A DNA stretch of 64,000 nucleotides, taken from Luteibacter anthropi. Lineage in GTDB: Bacteria > Pseudomonadota > Gammaproteobacteria > Xanthomonadales > Rhodanobacteraceae. Shown here in pieces: positions 56,007 to 64,000 of the stretch. How positions within the stretch are numbered: position 1 is the first letter of the stretch; every line of letters begins with the position of its first letter. The position numbers and the translations under genes are program-made. The stretch covers positions 1-64,000 of the forward strand of contig NZ_JAARLZ010000014.1 in NCBI RefSeq assembly GCF_011759365.1, read 5' to 3'. The notes beneath the pieces were generated by a model. That model did no database searches. It had not been told where the DNA came from and was given only the letters and a program-made list of their open reading frames with translations.

Positions 56007-56729
56007 TTAGATATCGGCTTTCAGGGAGGCCACGAGGTGGGGGTGGAATGGTGAGCCCGACTCGTGTGCATCTGTATCCCAGTAGCGCAGGTCCGTGCTC
56101 CACATCGGGCTGAATCGCCACGTCACACCGATATTCCACGCGTTGTAGCCAAATGCACCGATGCGCCCGTTGCCGTGAAACATCGCATGGGCTTCCTGCT
56201 GCCGCGCCACCACACCTGACAGCGTCCACGCCGCGTCGATGGCCCAGGCGGCACTGGCTTCCGTGTAATACGCACGCCCCGCCATGCCGGGATAGTCCGG
56301 CGAATAGTTCACTGAAAGCCCCAGCAACACGGGCCCCGCGGGAACACTGCCGCGCACATACCACTCGGCATATCCCAGCCTTCCGTCGCGGGGCTGGTGG
56401 CTGTAGATGTACCGGGCATAGCCAAGGTCGAGCGTAAACACCCCCAGCGTCCGACGCCAGCCGGCATACACGTCGTACTCGCGCTGCGTATGACGATCGC
56501 CGGAGGCCGAGAAATCCACGTTCGACGACCACGTGCCGACATAGAACGTATCCCGCCATGCCACGTCGGCACCGAAGAACCGCGACGGGTTGCCGTCCGT
56601 CTGCCCGATGCCTCGCGATACATAGGTGCTGCGCAAACCCACGTTGCCAGAAAGAGCCCAGTCACTGGCCGCACGCGCTGGCGGCATCGCCACCAGCGCG
56701 CAGGCACACAGGATCGGTCGCAGCGTCAC
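56007..56729 (-). CDS. TorF family outer membrane porin-like protein
   Basis: A 240-residue outer membrane beta-barrel of the TorF family (TIGR02001-like), with signal peptide about 1-20 (PPARA). Strings VGLRSTYVSRGIGQTDGNPS (typical start of the family), AYYTEASAAW and WNIGVTWRFSPMWSTDLRYWDT are recognisable. A GTG start at 56729 lies only 6 bp after the betA stop, so it should be the last gene of the betIBA operon. The substrate of the pore is unknown; its place suggests choline or betaine. Confidence 0.82.
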   Translation of the reverse strand: MTLRPILCACALVAMPPARAASDWALSGNVGLRSTYVSRGIGQTDGNPSRFFGADVAWRDTFYVGTWSSNVDFSASGDRHTQREYDVYAGWRRTLGVFTLDLGYARYIYSHQPRDGRLGYAEWYVRGSVPAGPVLLGLSVNYSPDYPGMAGRAYYTEASAAWAIDAAWTLSGVVARQQEAHAMFHGNGRIGAFGYNAWNIGVTWRFSPMWSTDLRYWDTDAHESGSPFHPHLVASLKADI

Positions 56730-56735
56730 CCGCGG

Positions 56736-58424
56736 CTACCGCGTGCGACGGACCGGAGCGCCGTTGGCCTTGTAGTAAGGCGCCAGGCTGGGCGGCAGCG
56801 CAGTGCGGCCACGGATGGCGTCGGCCATCTTCTCTGCGATCATGATCGTGGGCGCATTGAGATTGCCCGTGACCACCTGCGGCATGATCGACGCGTCGAT
56901 GACGCGGAGCCCTTCCATGCCGTGCACGCGACCGTAGCCATCCACCACCGCCATCGGATCGCTGGCCGGGCCCATCTTGTTCGAGCACGACGGGTGATAC
57001 GCCGTCTCGGCGTGCTCGCGCACGAAGGCATCCAGTTCCGCATCCGTACGCAGGTGCTGGCCCGGCGAGATTTCCTTGCCGCTGTAGGCCGACAGGGCCG
57101 GCTGCGCGAAGATCTCACGCGTGATGCGGATGGCCGAGCGGAACTCGCGCCAGTCCTGCTCGTGCGACATGTAGTTGAACAGGATGCTCGGATGCACGCG
57201 CGGATCGCGCGAGCGTACGTGGATGCGGCCACGGCTGGGCGAACGCATGGAGCCTACGTGCATCTGGAAGCTATGCACCTTGATCGGGTTGGATCCGTCG
57301 TAATTGATGGCTACCGGCAGGAAGTGATACTGCAGGTTCGGCCATTCGAACTCGTCTTCGGTACGAATGAAGCCACCCGCCTCGAACTGGTTGCTCGCAC
57401 CGATACCCGTGCCCATGAACAGCCACTGCGCGCCGATGGCCGGCTGGTTGTACCACTTCAGTGCGGGCGCCAGCGACACGGGCTTTTTGCACTCGTATTG
57501 GAGGTACATCTCCAGATGGTCCTGCAGGTTCGCCCCCACGCCGGGCAGATCGTGCACCACCGGGATATCCAGCGAGCGCAGCAACGCGGCCGGGCCCACG
57601 CCGGAACGCTGGAGCACCTGGGGCGAAGCGATGGCGCCGCTGCACAGCAGCACTTCGCGACGGGCGAAGGCTTTCTGCAATTCGCCCTCCCCGTTCTTCA
57701 GCCACGCCACGCCCTCGGCGCGCTTGCCGTTGAACAGGATGCGGTCGGTGAGCGCATGGGTGACGATGGTGATGTTCGGACGCGGACGGGCCTGATCGAG
57801 GTAACCGCGTGCCGTGCTGGCACGACGGCCCTGCGGCGTCACCGTGCGGTCCATGGGGCCGAAGCCTTCCTGCTGGTAACCGTTGAGATCGTCGGTGCGC
57901 GGATAACCCGCCTGCACACCGGCATCCACCATCGCCTGGAACAGCTCGTTATGGCCGCGCTTCGGCGTGGTGACCGACACCGGGCCGTCGCCACCGTGGT
58001 AATCGTTGGGGCCGATGTCACGCGTTTCCGCCTTGCGGAAGTACGGCAGGCACTGGTTGTACTGCCAGTGCTCAAGGCCCTCGGCCTTGGCCCAGTTGTC
58101 GTAATCCATGGCGTTGCCGCGGATGTAGCACATGCCGTTGATCAGCGACGAACCACCCAGGCCCTTGCCGCGACCGCAATCCATCACGCGGTTGTTCATA
58201 TGCGGCTCGGGGTCGGTCTTGTAACCCCAGTTGTAGCGACGGCCTTGCAAGGGATACGCGAGCGCAGCCGGCATCTGCGTGCGGAAATCGAGACGGTAAT
58301 CCGGGCCGCCCGCTTCGAGCAGGAGCACGGTGACGTCGGCATCCTCGGTCAGGCGCGTCGCGAGCGTATTACCCGCGGAACCGGCGCCGATGATGATGTA
58401 GTCGTATTCGTTTGGCTGGGTCAT
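56736..58424 (-). CDS. betA: Choline dehydrogenase
   Basis: A 562-residue GMC oxidoreductase oxidising choline to betaine aldehyde with FAD at the inner membrane. The dinucleotide fold is [16 protein letters not shown] (residues 10-25), the choline-type motif is [20 protein letters not shown], and the GMC active-site His is in [13 protein letters not shown]. Length is close to E. coli BetA (556). The start is the ATG reading [15 protein letters not shown]. It is second-to-last in betI-betB-betA-porin and lies ~100 bp after betB. Confidence 0.96.
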   Translation of the reverse strand: MTQPNEYDYIIIGAGSAGNTLATRLTEDADVTVLLLEAGGPDYRLDFRTQMPAALAYPLQGRRYNWGYKTDPEPHMNNRVMDCGRGKGLGGSSLINGMCYIRGNAMDYDNWAKAEGLEHWQYNQCLPYFRKAETRDIGPNDYHGGDGPVSVTTPKRGHNELFQAMVDAGVQAGYPRTDDLNGYQQEGFGPMDRTVTPQGRRASTARGYLDQARPRPNITIVTHALTDRILFNGKRAEGVAWLKNGEGELQKAFARREVLLCSGAIASPQVLQRSGVGPAALLRSLDIPVVHDLPGVGANLQDHLEMYLQYECKKPVSLAPALKWYNQPAIGAQWLFMGTGIGASNQFEAGGFIRTEDEFEWPNLQYHFLPVAINYDGSNPIKVHSFQMHVGSMRSPSRGRIHVRSRDPRVHPSILFNYMSHEQDWREFRSAIRITREIFAQPALSAYSGKEISPGQHLRTDAELDAFVREHAETAYHPSCSNKMGPASDPMAVVDGYGRVHGMEGLRVIDASIMPQVVTGNLNAPTIMIAEKMADAIRGRTALPPSLAPYYKANGAPVRRTR

Positions 58425-58524
58425 GGACGTTTTCCTCGAACGTGCGGCACCATCGCGGCGCCTGGCCACGATCCCGCGTGAGTGTGGAAAGGCGCGCCAC
58501 GACCGCGGCGCGCCTTGAGGTTCG

Positions 58525-59994
58525 TCAGAAGACGCTGGCGAACTCGCCCATCTCGACCTGCACCGACTTGATGCGGGTGTAATGGGCCAGGGTGGACAGG
58601 CCGTTCTCGCGACCCACACCCGACTGCTTGTAACCGCCCACCGGCATTTCCGCCGGCGATTCGCCCCAGGTGTTGATCCAGCAGATGCCGGCCTGGAGGC
58701 GATGGATGACGCGATGCGCGTCGGCGACGTTCTTCGTGACCACGCCGGCCGCAAGGCCGAAATGCGTGTCGTTGGCACGATCGATGGCTTCGTCGAGCGT
58801 GTCGTAGACGAGGATGCTCATCACCGGCCCGAAGATTTCCTCGCGCACGATGGTCATGTCGTCACGGCAATCGCTGAACACCGTGGGCAGCACATAGGCA
58901 CCCTGTGCACGCGCGCCTTCCGTATCGCGACCGCCGCCGATGAGCAGGCGGGCGCCTTCGGCCTTGCCCGACTCGATCATCGACAGCACCTTTTCCATGT
59001 GCGGGAAGCTGGCCATGGGGCCGAAGTTCGTGTCCGCGTCCAGCGGATCGCCGATACGGATGCGCTTCACGCGCTGCACCACGGCCTGCTCGAACGCCGC
59101 CTGCATGGCGCGCGGCACGAACACGCGGGTGCCGTTGGTGCACACCTGGCCCGAGCTGAAGAAGTTAGCCATGACTGCAATGTCGGCGGCGCGGTCGAGG
59201 TCGGCATCGTCGAGCACGATAAGCGGCGACTTGCCGCCCAGCTCCATGGTGACTTCCTTCAGCGACGAAGCCGCCGCGCTGGACATCACCTTCTTGCCGG
59301 TTTCCACGCCACCGGTGAAGGAAATCTTCTCGATCACCGGATGCTCGGTGAGCCACTGGCCCACGTCGCGGCCCGGGCCCTGCACCACGTTGAACACGCC
59401 ATCGGGCACGCCGGCCTCGGTGTAGATCTCTGCCAGCTTCAGCGCCGTGAGCGGGGTGACTTCCGACGGCTTGAAAACCATGGCATTACCGGCAGCCAGC
59501 GCCGGGGCGGACTTCCACATGGCGATCTGGATCGGGTAATTCCACGCGCCGATACCAGCCACCACGCCCAGCGGCTCGCGACGGGTGTAGAAGAACGAGC
59601 TTTCGCGCAGCGGCAGTTGGATACCTTCGACCACGGTGGCGAGCCCGGCGTAGTACTCCAGCACGTCGGCACCGGTGACGATGTCCACGGTGCTCGTTTC
59701 GGCGATGGCCTTGCCGGTGTCCAGCGTTTCCAGGTGGGCCAGTTCGTCGTTGCGCTCGCGCAGGATGTCCACGGCGCGGCGCAGGATGCGCGAGCGCTGC
59801 ATGGCCGTCATCGCGGCCCACACCTTCTGGCCTTCGGACGCGCTCTTCACGGCACGCTCGACGTCGGCGCGCGAGGCGCTGGCCACCTTTGCGATGACTT
59901 CGCCGGTGGCGGGGTTCACGGTGTCGAACGTGGCGCCGCCTTCCGCATCGGAGTAACGGCCGTGGATGTAAAGCTTGTGCAGGGGAAGGGACAT
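58525..59994 (-). CDS. betB: Betaine aldehyde dehydrogenase
   Basis: A 489-residue NAD-dependent aldehyde dehydrogenase producing glycine betaine. The Rossmann and catalytic motifs are complete: [27 protein letters not shown] (catalytic Glu), [12 protein letters not shown] (nucleophile Cys285) and [11 protein letters not shown]. Length equals E. coli BetB (490). It follows betI with ~30 bp and precedes betA; expression is under the BetI operator at 60671-60690. Confidence 0.96.
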   Translation of the reverse strand: MSLPLHKLYIHGRYSDAEGGATFDTVNPATGEVIAKVASASRADVERAVKSASEGQKVWAAMTAMQRSRILRRAVDILRERNDELAHLETLDTGKAIAETSTVDIVTGADVLEYYAGLATVVEGIQLPLRESSFFYTRREPLGVVAGIGAWNYPIQIAMWKSAPALAAGNAMVFKPSEVTPLTALKLAEIYTEAGVPDGVFNVVQGPGRDVGQWLTEHPVIEKISFTGGVETGKKVMSSAAASSLKEVTMELGGKSPLIVLDDADLDRAADIAVMANFFSSGQVCTNGTRVFVPRAMQAAFEQAVVQRVKRIRIGDPLDADTNFGPMASFPHMEKVLSMIESGKAEGARLLIGGGRDTEGARAQGAYVLPTVFSDCRDDMTIVREEIFGPVMSILVYDTLDEAIDRANDTHFGLAAGVVTKNVADAHRVIHRLQAGICWINTWGESPAEMPVGGYKQSGVGRENGLSTLAHYTRIKSVQVEMGEFASVF

Positions 59995-60026
59995 AACGCT
60001 CCTTGGGTCGGGCGACAGCGCGGGCC

Positions 60027-60611
60027 TTACGGCGTCAGCTGGCTGTCGATGTAGTCATAGGCGATGCGGCGGGCGTTATCCGCGTCGAATTCCTTTCCGA
60101 CCAGGCTGCCACGCAGCCACAGACCGTCGATCATCGCGGCGAGGCCGCGTGCCGCGCTGACCGCGCGTTCGCGCGGCAGCACACGGCTGAACTGGTGCGC
60201 CAGGTTCGAGTACAGGCGCTTGTCGTTGGCCCGCTGCAGGCGCGCCAGAGGCGGCTGGTGCATCGAGGCCGACCAGAAGGTGAGCCACACGCGCATCGCT
60301 TCGGAGTTCACCTGGCTATCGTCGAAGTTGCCATCGACGATGGCGCGCAGGTGATCGCGCGGCGAATCACTGGGCGCCTGGGCGCGGTAACGCGCCACGG
60401 CATCCTTCAGGTCGCGCAGGATCGTGCGCATGGCGGCGTTAAGCAGGCCGTCCTTGTCGCCGAAGTAGTGCGCCACGATGCCCGTGGACAGGCCGGCCTT
60501 GCTGGCGATGGTGGCGACCGTGGTCTCCGCCAGCCCCTTCTGGTCGATGGACTGGAGGGTGGCGCGGATCAGCTGTTCGCGTCGCAGGGGTTCAACACCA
60601 CGCTTGGGCAC
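60027..60611 (-). CDS. betI: TetR family repressor of choline/betaine genes
   Basis: A 194-residue TetR-family repressor. N-terminal [51 protein letters not shown], the BetI signature. A GTG at 60611 ([13 protein letters not shown]) is preferred, giving the ~195 residues of E. coli BetI, with GATGGA ten bases upstream. ATG codons at 60671 and 60686 lie within or upstream of the predicted operator and promoter and are implausible. It represses betT and betIBA in the absence of choline (family knowledge). Confidence 0.9.
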   Translation of the reverse strand: MPKRGVEPLRREQLIRATLQSIDQKGLAETTVATIASKAGLSTGIVAHYFGDKDGLLNAAMRTILRDLKDAVARYRAQAPSDSPRDHLRAIVDGNFDDSQVNSEAMRVWLTFWSASMHQPPLARLQRANDKRLYSNLAHQFSRVLPRERAVSAARGLAAMIDGLWLRGSLVGKEFDADNARRIAYDYIDSQLTP

Positions 60612-60657
60612 GGGAATCACTCCATCGTGACCGCCTGGGCGGCCGGGCAGTCCGAAC

Positions 60658-60703
60658 ACTTTAACGGACATTGATTGAACGTTCAATCAACAAAGCGTAG
60701 GAT
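60658..60703. promoter_or_regulatory. BetI operator with face-to-face promoters for betT and betI
   Basis: TTGATTGAACGTTCAATCAA (60671-60690) is a perfect 20-bp palindrome equal in character to the BetI box. The right-going promoter is TTGAAC (60675-60680), 17 bp, TAGGAT (60698-60703) for betT. The left-going one is TTGAAC (60686-60681), 17 bp, TAAAGT (60663-60658) for betI. Both -35 hexamers lie within the palindrome, so one bound repressor would block both directions. Confidence 0.88.
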
Positions 60704-60786
60704 CATTCGGCGCCTTGGCCCGACAAGGGAAGTCGAGGAGGCGAAACGCCTGGTATTGGCTCCATCTCTTCCAGAGACCTTCCCCG

Positions 60787-62328
60787 ATGTCCCGTCCTGC
60801 CCCTGCGTCGCACGCGCCCATGCGACTGAACCGCGCCGTCTTCATCAGTTCCGCCCTTGTCGCCGCCATCCTCGGCGGCCTCACCGTGGCCTTTCCACAG
60901 GCGGCCGAGCATTGGCTCGAATCGGCGCAGACCTGGGTCGGCACCAGTTTTGGCTGGTATTACATGCTGCTGGTCGCCAGCACCCTGGCCTTCGTGATCT
61001 GGCTGGCATGCTCGCGCTACGGCAAGGTGCCGCTGGGCCAGGACGGCGAGAAGCCGGTGTTCGGCTACACGGCGTGGGTGTCGATGCTGTTCTCCGCAGG
61101 CATCGGTATCGCGATGCTTTATTACGGGGCGTTCGAGCCGCTGGATCATTTCGTCGAGCCACCCACCGGCCAGGGCGGCACCGTATCCGCCGCCCGTGAC
61201 GCCATGGTGCTGACCTTCCTTCACTGGGGCCTGCATGGCTGGGCGTTGTATGCACTGGTCGGCGTGACGCTGGGTTACTTCGCGTATCGCCGCAACCTGC
61301 CGCTGGCCTTGCGTTCCGCGCTGGAACCGCTGTTCGGCGAGCGCATCCATGGGTGCATCGGTCACTTCGTGGATGGCTTCGGCATCGTGGCGACGCTGGT
61401 GTCGATGATCACCAACCTCGGCATCGGTGCGCTGGTGCTCCATTCCGGCCTCGTCTACCTGTTCGGCGTGCCGAACACCCCGCAGGTGCTGGTAGCGATC
61501 GTGCTGGTGATGATGATCGTCGCGACGCTGGTGGTGGTGACCGGCGTGGAAAAAGGCATCGTGTGGCTGTCGAACCTCAACGTGCGCCTGCTGGTGTTGC
61601 TGCTGGCCTTCGTGCTGTTCAGCGGCCCCACGCGTTACCTGCTCGACGGCCTCTTGCAGAACACAGGCGATTATCTGTCCCGCTTCGTCGGCAAGACCTT
61701 CGACATGTACAACAACGACAAGGCCGGCCGTCACTGGCTGGGCGCGTGGACGGTGTTCTACTGGGCGTGGTGGATTGCGTGGGCGCCGTTCGTGGGCCTC
61801 TTCGTGGCGCGCATCTCGCGCGGACGTACCATCCGCGAAGTGATCCTCGGCGTGATGCTGATTCCGCTGGGTTTCACCCTGGCGTGGCTTTCCATCTTCG
61901 GCAACACCGCGATCAACCTCGTGCTGAACAAGGGCCAGGATGCCCTGGCGGCGGTGGCAAAAACGGATGCGGCCATGACGCTGTTCAAGCTGCTGGAATA
62001 CCTGCCCTGGGCACCGTGGGTGGCCGGCGCGGTGATCGTGATCGGTTTCGTGCTGTTCCTGACGCCGGTGGATTCCGGCACGCTGATGATCTCGAATCTG
62101 TCGATGCGGCATGACGTAACGCCATCGTCCGACGAGCATGCCGACGCCCCCGCGTGGGTACGCGTTTTCTGGTCGGTGATGATCGGCGTCCTCAGCATCG
62201 GCCTGCTGCTGGCAGGCAACTTCGGCGCCATGCAAACCGCAGTGACCCTCTGCGGCCTCCCATTCTCCGTCGTGCTCATCCTCTACATGGCCGGCCTGCT
62301 AAAAGCCCTCCGCACCGAACCCCTGTAG
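60787..62328 (+). CDS. betT: Choline/betaine transporter of the BCCT family
   Basis: A 513-residue betaine/choline/carnitine transporter with 12 membrane helices. The aromatic substrate box and BCCT signature are visible (FYWAWWIAWAPFVGLFVARISRGRTIREV); GYTAWVSMLFSAGIGIAMLYYG and the second half GFVLFLTPVDSGTLMISNLS also match. It lacks the long cytosolic C-terminal tail of E. coli BetT (677 residues), which there senses osmolality, so activity may be less osmoregulated. The ATG at 60787 is used; one at 60820 is in frame. The stop TAG (62326-62328) lies in a REP. Confidence 0.92.
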   Translation: MSRPAPASHAPMRLNRAVFISSALVAAILGGLTVAFPQAAEHWLESAQTWVGTSFGWYYMLLVASTLAFVIWLACSRYGKVPLGQDGEKPVFGYTAWVSMLFSAGIGIAMLYYGAFEPLDHFVEPPTGQGGTVSAARDAMVLTFLHWGLHGWALYALVGVTLGYFAYRRNLPLALRSALEPLFGERIHGCIGHFVDGFGIVATLVSMITNLGIGALVLHSGLVYLFGVPNTPQVLVAIVLVMMIVATLVVVTGVEKGIVWLSNLNVRLLVLLLAFVLFSGPTRYLLDGLLQNTGDYLSRFVGKTFDMYNNDKAGRHWLGAWTVFYWAWWIAWAPFVGLFVARISRGRTIREVILGVMLIPLGFTLAWLSIFGNTAINLVLNKGQDALAAVAKTDAAMTLFKLLEYLPWAPWVAGAVIVIGFVLFLTPVDSGTLMISNLSMRHDVTPSSDEHADAPAWVRVFWSVMIGVLSIGLLLAGNFGAMQTAVTLCGLPFSVVLILYMAGLLKALRTEPL

Positions 62329-62735
62329 GAGCGCGCCTGCGCGCGACCGTTTATCGCAATGCCCGCACGATTGCGTGGTAGTGGCTTGGTGGAAGCCGAT
62401 CGCATCGGCGATGCTCTTACGCTCCGCAGGAAAGCAGCCTTTGGAAGTTTCGCTGCGTAGGAAGGGCTCGCCTTCGGCCTCGCACGCGGCGCTGCTACGT
62501 AGCGGAGAAGAGCCGTCGGGTCGCCACCGTGGCGCGCCGGCCTGCGGTGTTCGTGCGGATAAAAACCGGCGCACCGTGCTCTTGTAGGAGCGCGCCTGCG
62601 CGCGACCGGTGATACAGAAACGTTGACGGATATCGCTAAGCCCGGTCGCGCGCAGGCGCGCTCCTACAGGTGGATGTCGTCGCCGAAGGGATGCATTCCC
62701 ACACCGTGTCTGGGGGAACGCATCGTCATGATGAC
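62325..62735. repeat. REP units in the 400-bp gap between betT and the penicillin acylase gene
   Basis: Units at 62325-62349 (+, supplying the betT stop), 62584-62609 (+) and 62642-62667 (-). Between the first and second (62350-62583) there is ~230 bp of GC-rich sequence with no convincing gene, Shine-Dalgarno or terminator. A minus-strand open frame across the whole gap reads through three REPs and is considered spurious. Confidence 0.8.
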
Positions 62736-64000
62736 TCATTCGCCCGGATGATAGGTCCGCTCAACATGGCCTTGCAGGTCTTCCGGCCAGAAATACACCT
62801 TGCGCAGGTTGCCTTTCGTGTAGCGCTCGGCTTCGTCGGCAAAATGCGGGGAATCCGGATGGCCGCTTTCGCCACCAACCGTGATGGCCCGGGCGCTCAC
62901 TTTCGGACCGAACTCCACGACCGCCACGAAACTGTTGCCGCTGGTGCCGTAATAGCGCTTCGTGCCGGGCCAGCGATGCGCACCGAAGGACGCCAGCGAA
63001 CCCCAGCGCGATGAGGTAAATGGCACTGAAATACTGGGCTCTGCATCGTCGAAGGTCTGCGCGATAGCTCCATCATTTCGCTGGTAGCGATTGACCTCGC
63101 CCCACGGTACGCCCCAACTACCGAAGTCCAGCTCCAGCTTGTCCACGGCATCCGAAAGCGCCTTGAGCCGTCGCTGTGAACCCGCTCGCTCCGCCATCAC
63201 GTCGTAGATGGTGAGGCCTTCCTGCGTATCGTCCTTGCTCACGGCATCCCACAGGTTGTCGCCCCAGTACACGGCGAGGGTGGTCGGCATCGAAGCGATA
63301 CCCCAGCGATAGTCCCAGCTGCGCAGCAGACCGATGGGGCCGGCAAGCCGGTGCTTGAGCGGGTCGGTGCTCGGTAGCGCGTCGTAGTCCCGGATGAGCA
63401 AGGGAAGCTGACGCTCAAACGCCGGTAGATAAGAGTCGAAGGCGGCGGCGATCAGCGATGCTGGCGTCATGTCACGTTGCCCCGTCAGTACGCGAATGGC
63501 ATGCAGGCCACGCGGATTTTCACCCACGGCATCCATGTAACGCGGGTAAGCATCACGCCGTGGGCTGTCTTTGCCTGCCGCCGAGTAGGGCCAGTTATTG
63601 GTGTTATAGACCCAGCCACAGCGCGGGTTGAGCACACGGGGCGCCTTGTCCAGCGGCAGCAGACCCTGCCAGTCGGTGGCAGGATCGCTGCCGTCCACAG
63701 GCTTCGTATAGTCGAAACGATCGTCGCGCTTCGGAATGAACTGCGGATGCAGATAGGCGATGTTGCCCTTGTCATCGGCATAGAGCGTGTTGTTCGATGA
63801 GTTGGCCTTCAGCTCAGCCACTTTCATATAGCTGGCGAAGTCCGTCGCCTTGGTGCGCAACCAGCTCTGCTGCAAGGCATCCAGCGGCTTGTTCATCAGA
63901 GCAACAGCAATCCAGCGACCGTCCTTTTCGCGAACCACCGGGCCATGATGGGTGGCATAGGTGGTAAAGCGGCGTTCGGTCATGCCGCCATCCGTGCCCT
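62736..64000 (-). CDS. Penicillin acylase family protein (C-terminal part, runs off the right edge)
   Basis: The last ~420 residues of an Ntn-hydrolase of the penicillin/acylhomoserine-lactone acylase family; the 5' part lies beyond 64000. The visible region covers the beta-subunit: TTYATHHGPVV, AVALMNKPLDALQQSW, NNTLYADDKGNIAYLHPQFIPKR, the NPRCGWVYNTNNWPYSAA stretch, SWDYRWGIASMPTTLAVYWGDN, and FGSWGVPWGEVNRYQR. The nucleophile Ser at the start of the beta chain should be just upstream. Such enzymes are periplasmic and hydrolyse amide bonds; whether the substrate is a beta-lactam, acyl-homoserine lactone or peptide is not visible. Confidence 0.87.
   Translation of the reverse strand, partial: GTDGGMTERRFTTYATHHGPVVREKDGRWIAVALMNKPLDALQQSWLRTKATDFASYMKVAELKANSSNNTLYADDKGNIAYLHPQFIPKRDDRFDYTKPVDGSDPATDWQGLLPLDKAPRVLNPRCGWVYNTNNWPYSAAGKDSPRRDAYPRYMDAVGENPRGLHAIRVLTGQRDMTPASLIAAAFDSYLPAFERQLPLLIRDYDALPSTDPLKHRLAGPIGLLRSWDYRWGIASMPTTLAVYWGDNLWDAVSKDDTQEGLTIYDVMAERAGSQRRLKALSDAVDKLELDFGSWGVPWGEVNRYQRNDGAIAQTFDDAEPSISVPFTSSRWGSLASFGAHRWPGTKRYYGTSGNSFVAVVEFGPKVSARAITVGGESGHPDSPHFADEAERYTKGNLRKVYFWPEDLQGHVERTYHPGE

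Noticed and set aside
56397-58481. A 694-codon plus-strand open frame opposite betA
   Set aside because: Antisense to clear betA and porin genes, with no domain and no ribosome site.
62299-62739. A 146-codon minus-strand open frame filling the gap after betT
   Set aside because: It runs through three REP elements whose translation gives the VGARLRA/RAGALLQ strings seen wherever REPs are read as protein.

Overview
The window is a GC-rich bacterial chromosome segment whose gene content and order point to a gammaproteobacterium of the Xanthomonadales, most likely Rhodanobacteraceae (Luteibacter/Dyella-like). This is inferred from family resemblance and local gene order, not from a search. Genes are dense, on both strands and mostly housekeeping. 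No prophage, insertion sequence, tRNA or CRISPR array was recognised. About 30 REP palindromes (GTAG head, GC-only hairpin) are scattered between genes, often as inverted pairs.

Layout. 1-10.2 kb: the probable leader of an rRNA operon running off the left edge, a DUF192 protein, rubredoxin, thiE-hemL, argD, a sigma-54 activator gene facing a candidate sigma-54-dependent small RNA, a LON-domain protein, mpl, adk and a PPi-type phosphofructokinase. 10.3-20.2 kb: a UdgX-type uracil-DNA protein coupled to a radical SAM protein, a cytosine-deaminase homologue with a changed specificity residue, an RcnB-like protein, a proton-pumping pyrophosphatase, a prolyl oligopeptidase and soluble pyrophosphatase. 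20.3-28.7 kb: DUF2333, a ferritin-like protein, thiC under a TPP riboswitch, a TetR regulator, pcm, tolC and two tandem secreted paralogues of unknown family. 28.7-35.5 kb: lipopolysaccharide genes (waaA, lpxL, a VirK-like protein, two glycosyltransferases, an O-antigen-ligase-like protein) and a small zinc protein. 35.6-43.5 kb: yceI, a RutE-like nitroreductase, an ELM1-like protein, recG, ridA, spoT and rpoZ. 43.6-48.8 kb: the Mla phospholipid-transport genes lying between rpoZ and gmk, with a MlaD that has two MCE domains. 48.9-56 kb: a GYF-like membrane protein, brnQ and three regulator/target sets (AraC/SDR, LysR/MFS-DUF4440). 56-62.3 kb: the choline-to-betaine locus (betT divergent from betI-betB-betA) with a TorF-type porin as the last gene. 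The window ends inside a penicillin-acylase-family gene.

Connections. Three genes handle pyrophosphate (pfp, hppA, ppa), suggesting PPi is used as an energy currency. Envelope biogenesis is heavily represented (mpl, waaA, lpxL, core glycosyltransferases, mla, tolC). The observations most worth follow-up are the sigma-54 promoter/terminator pair defining a ~98-nt transcript beside a receiverless activator; the repeated use of the REP GTAG head as a gene's stop codon; the double-MCE MlaD in a gmk-mla operon; the Cys-for-Asp change in the CodA homologue next to UdgX; and the tandem four-cysteine secreted paralogues.
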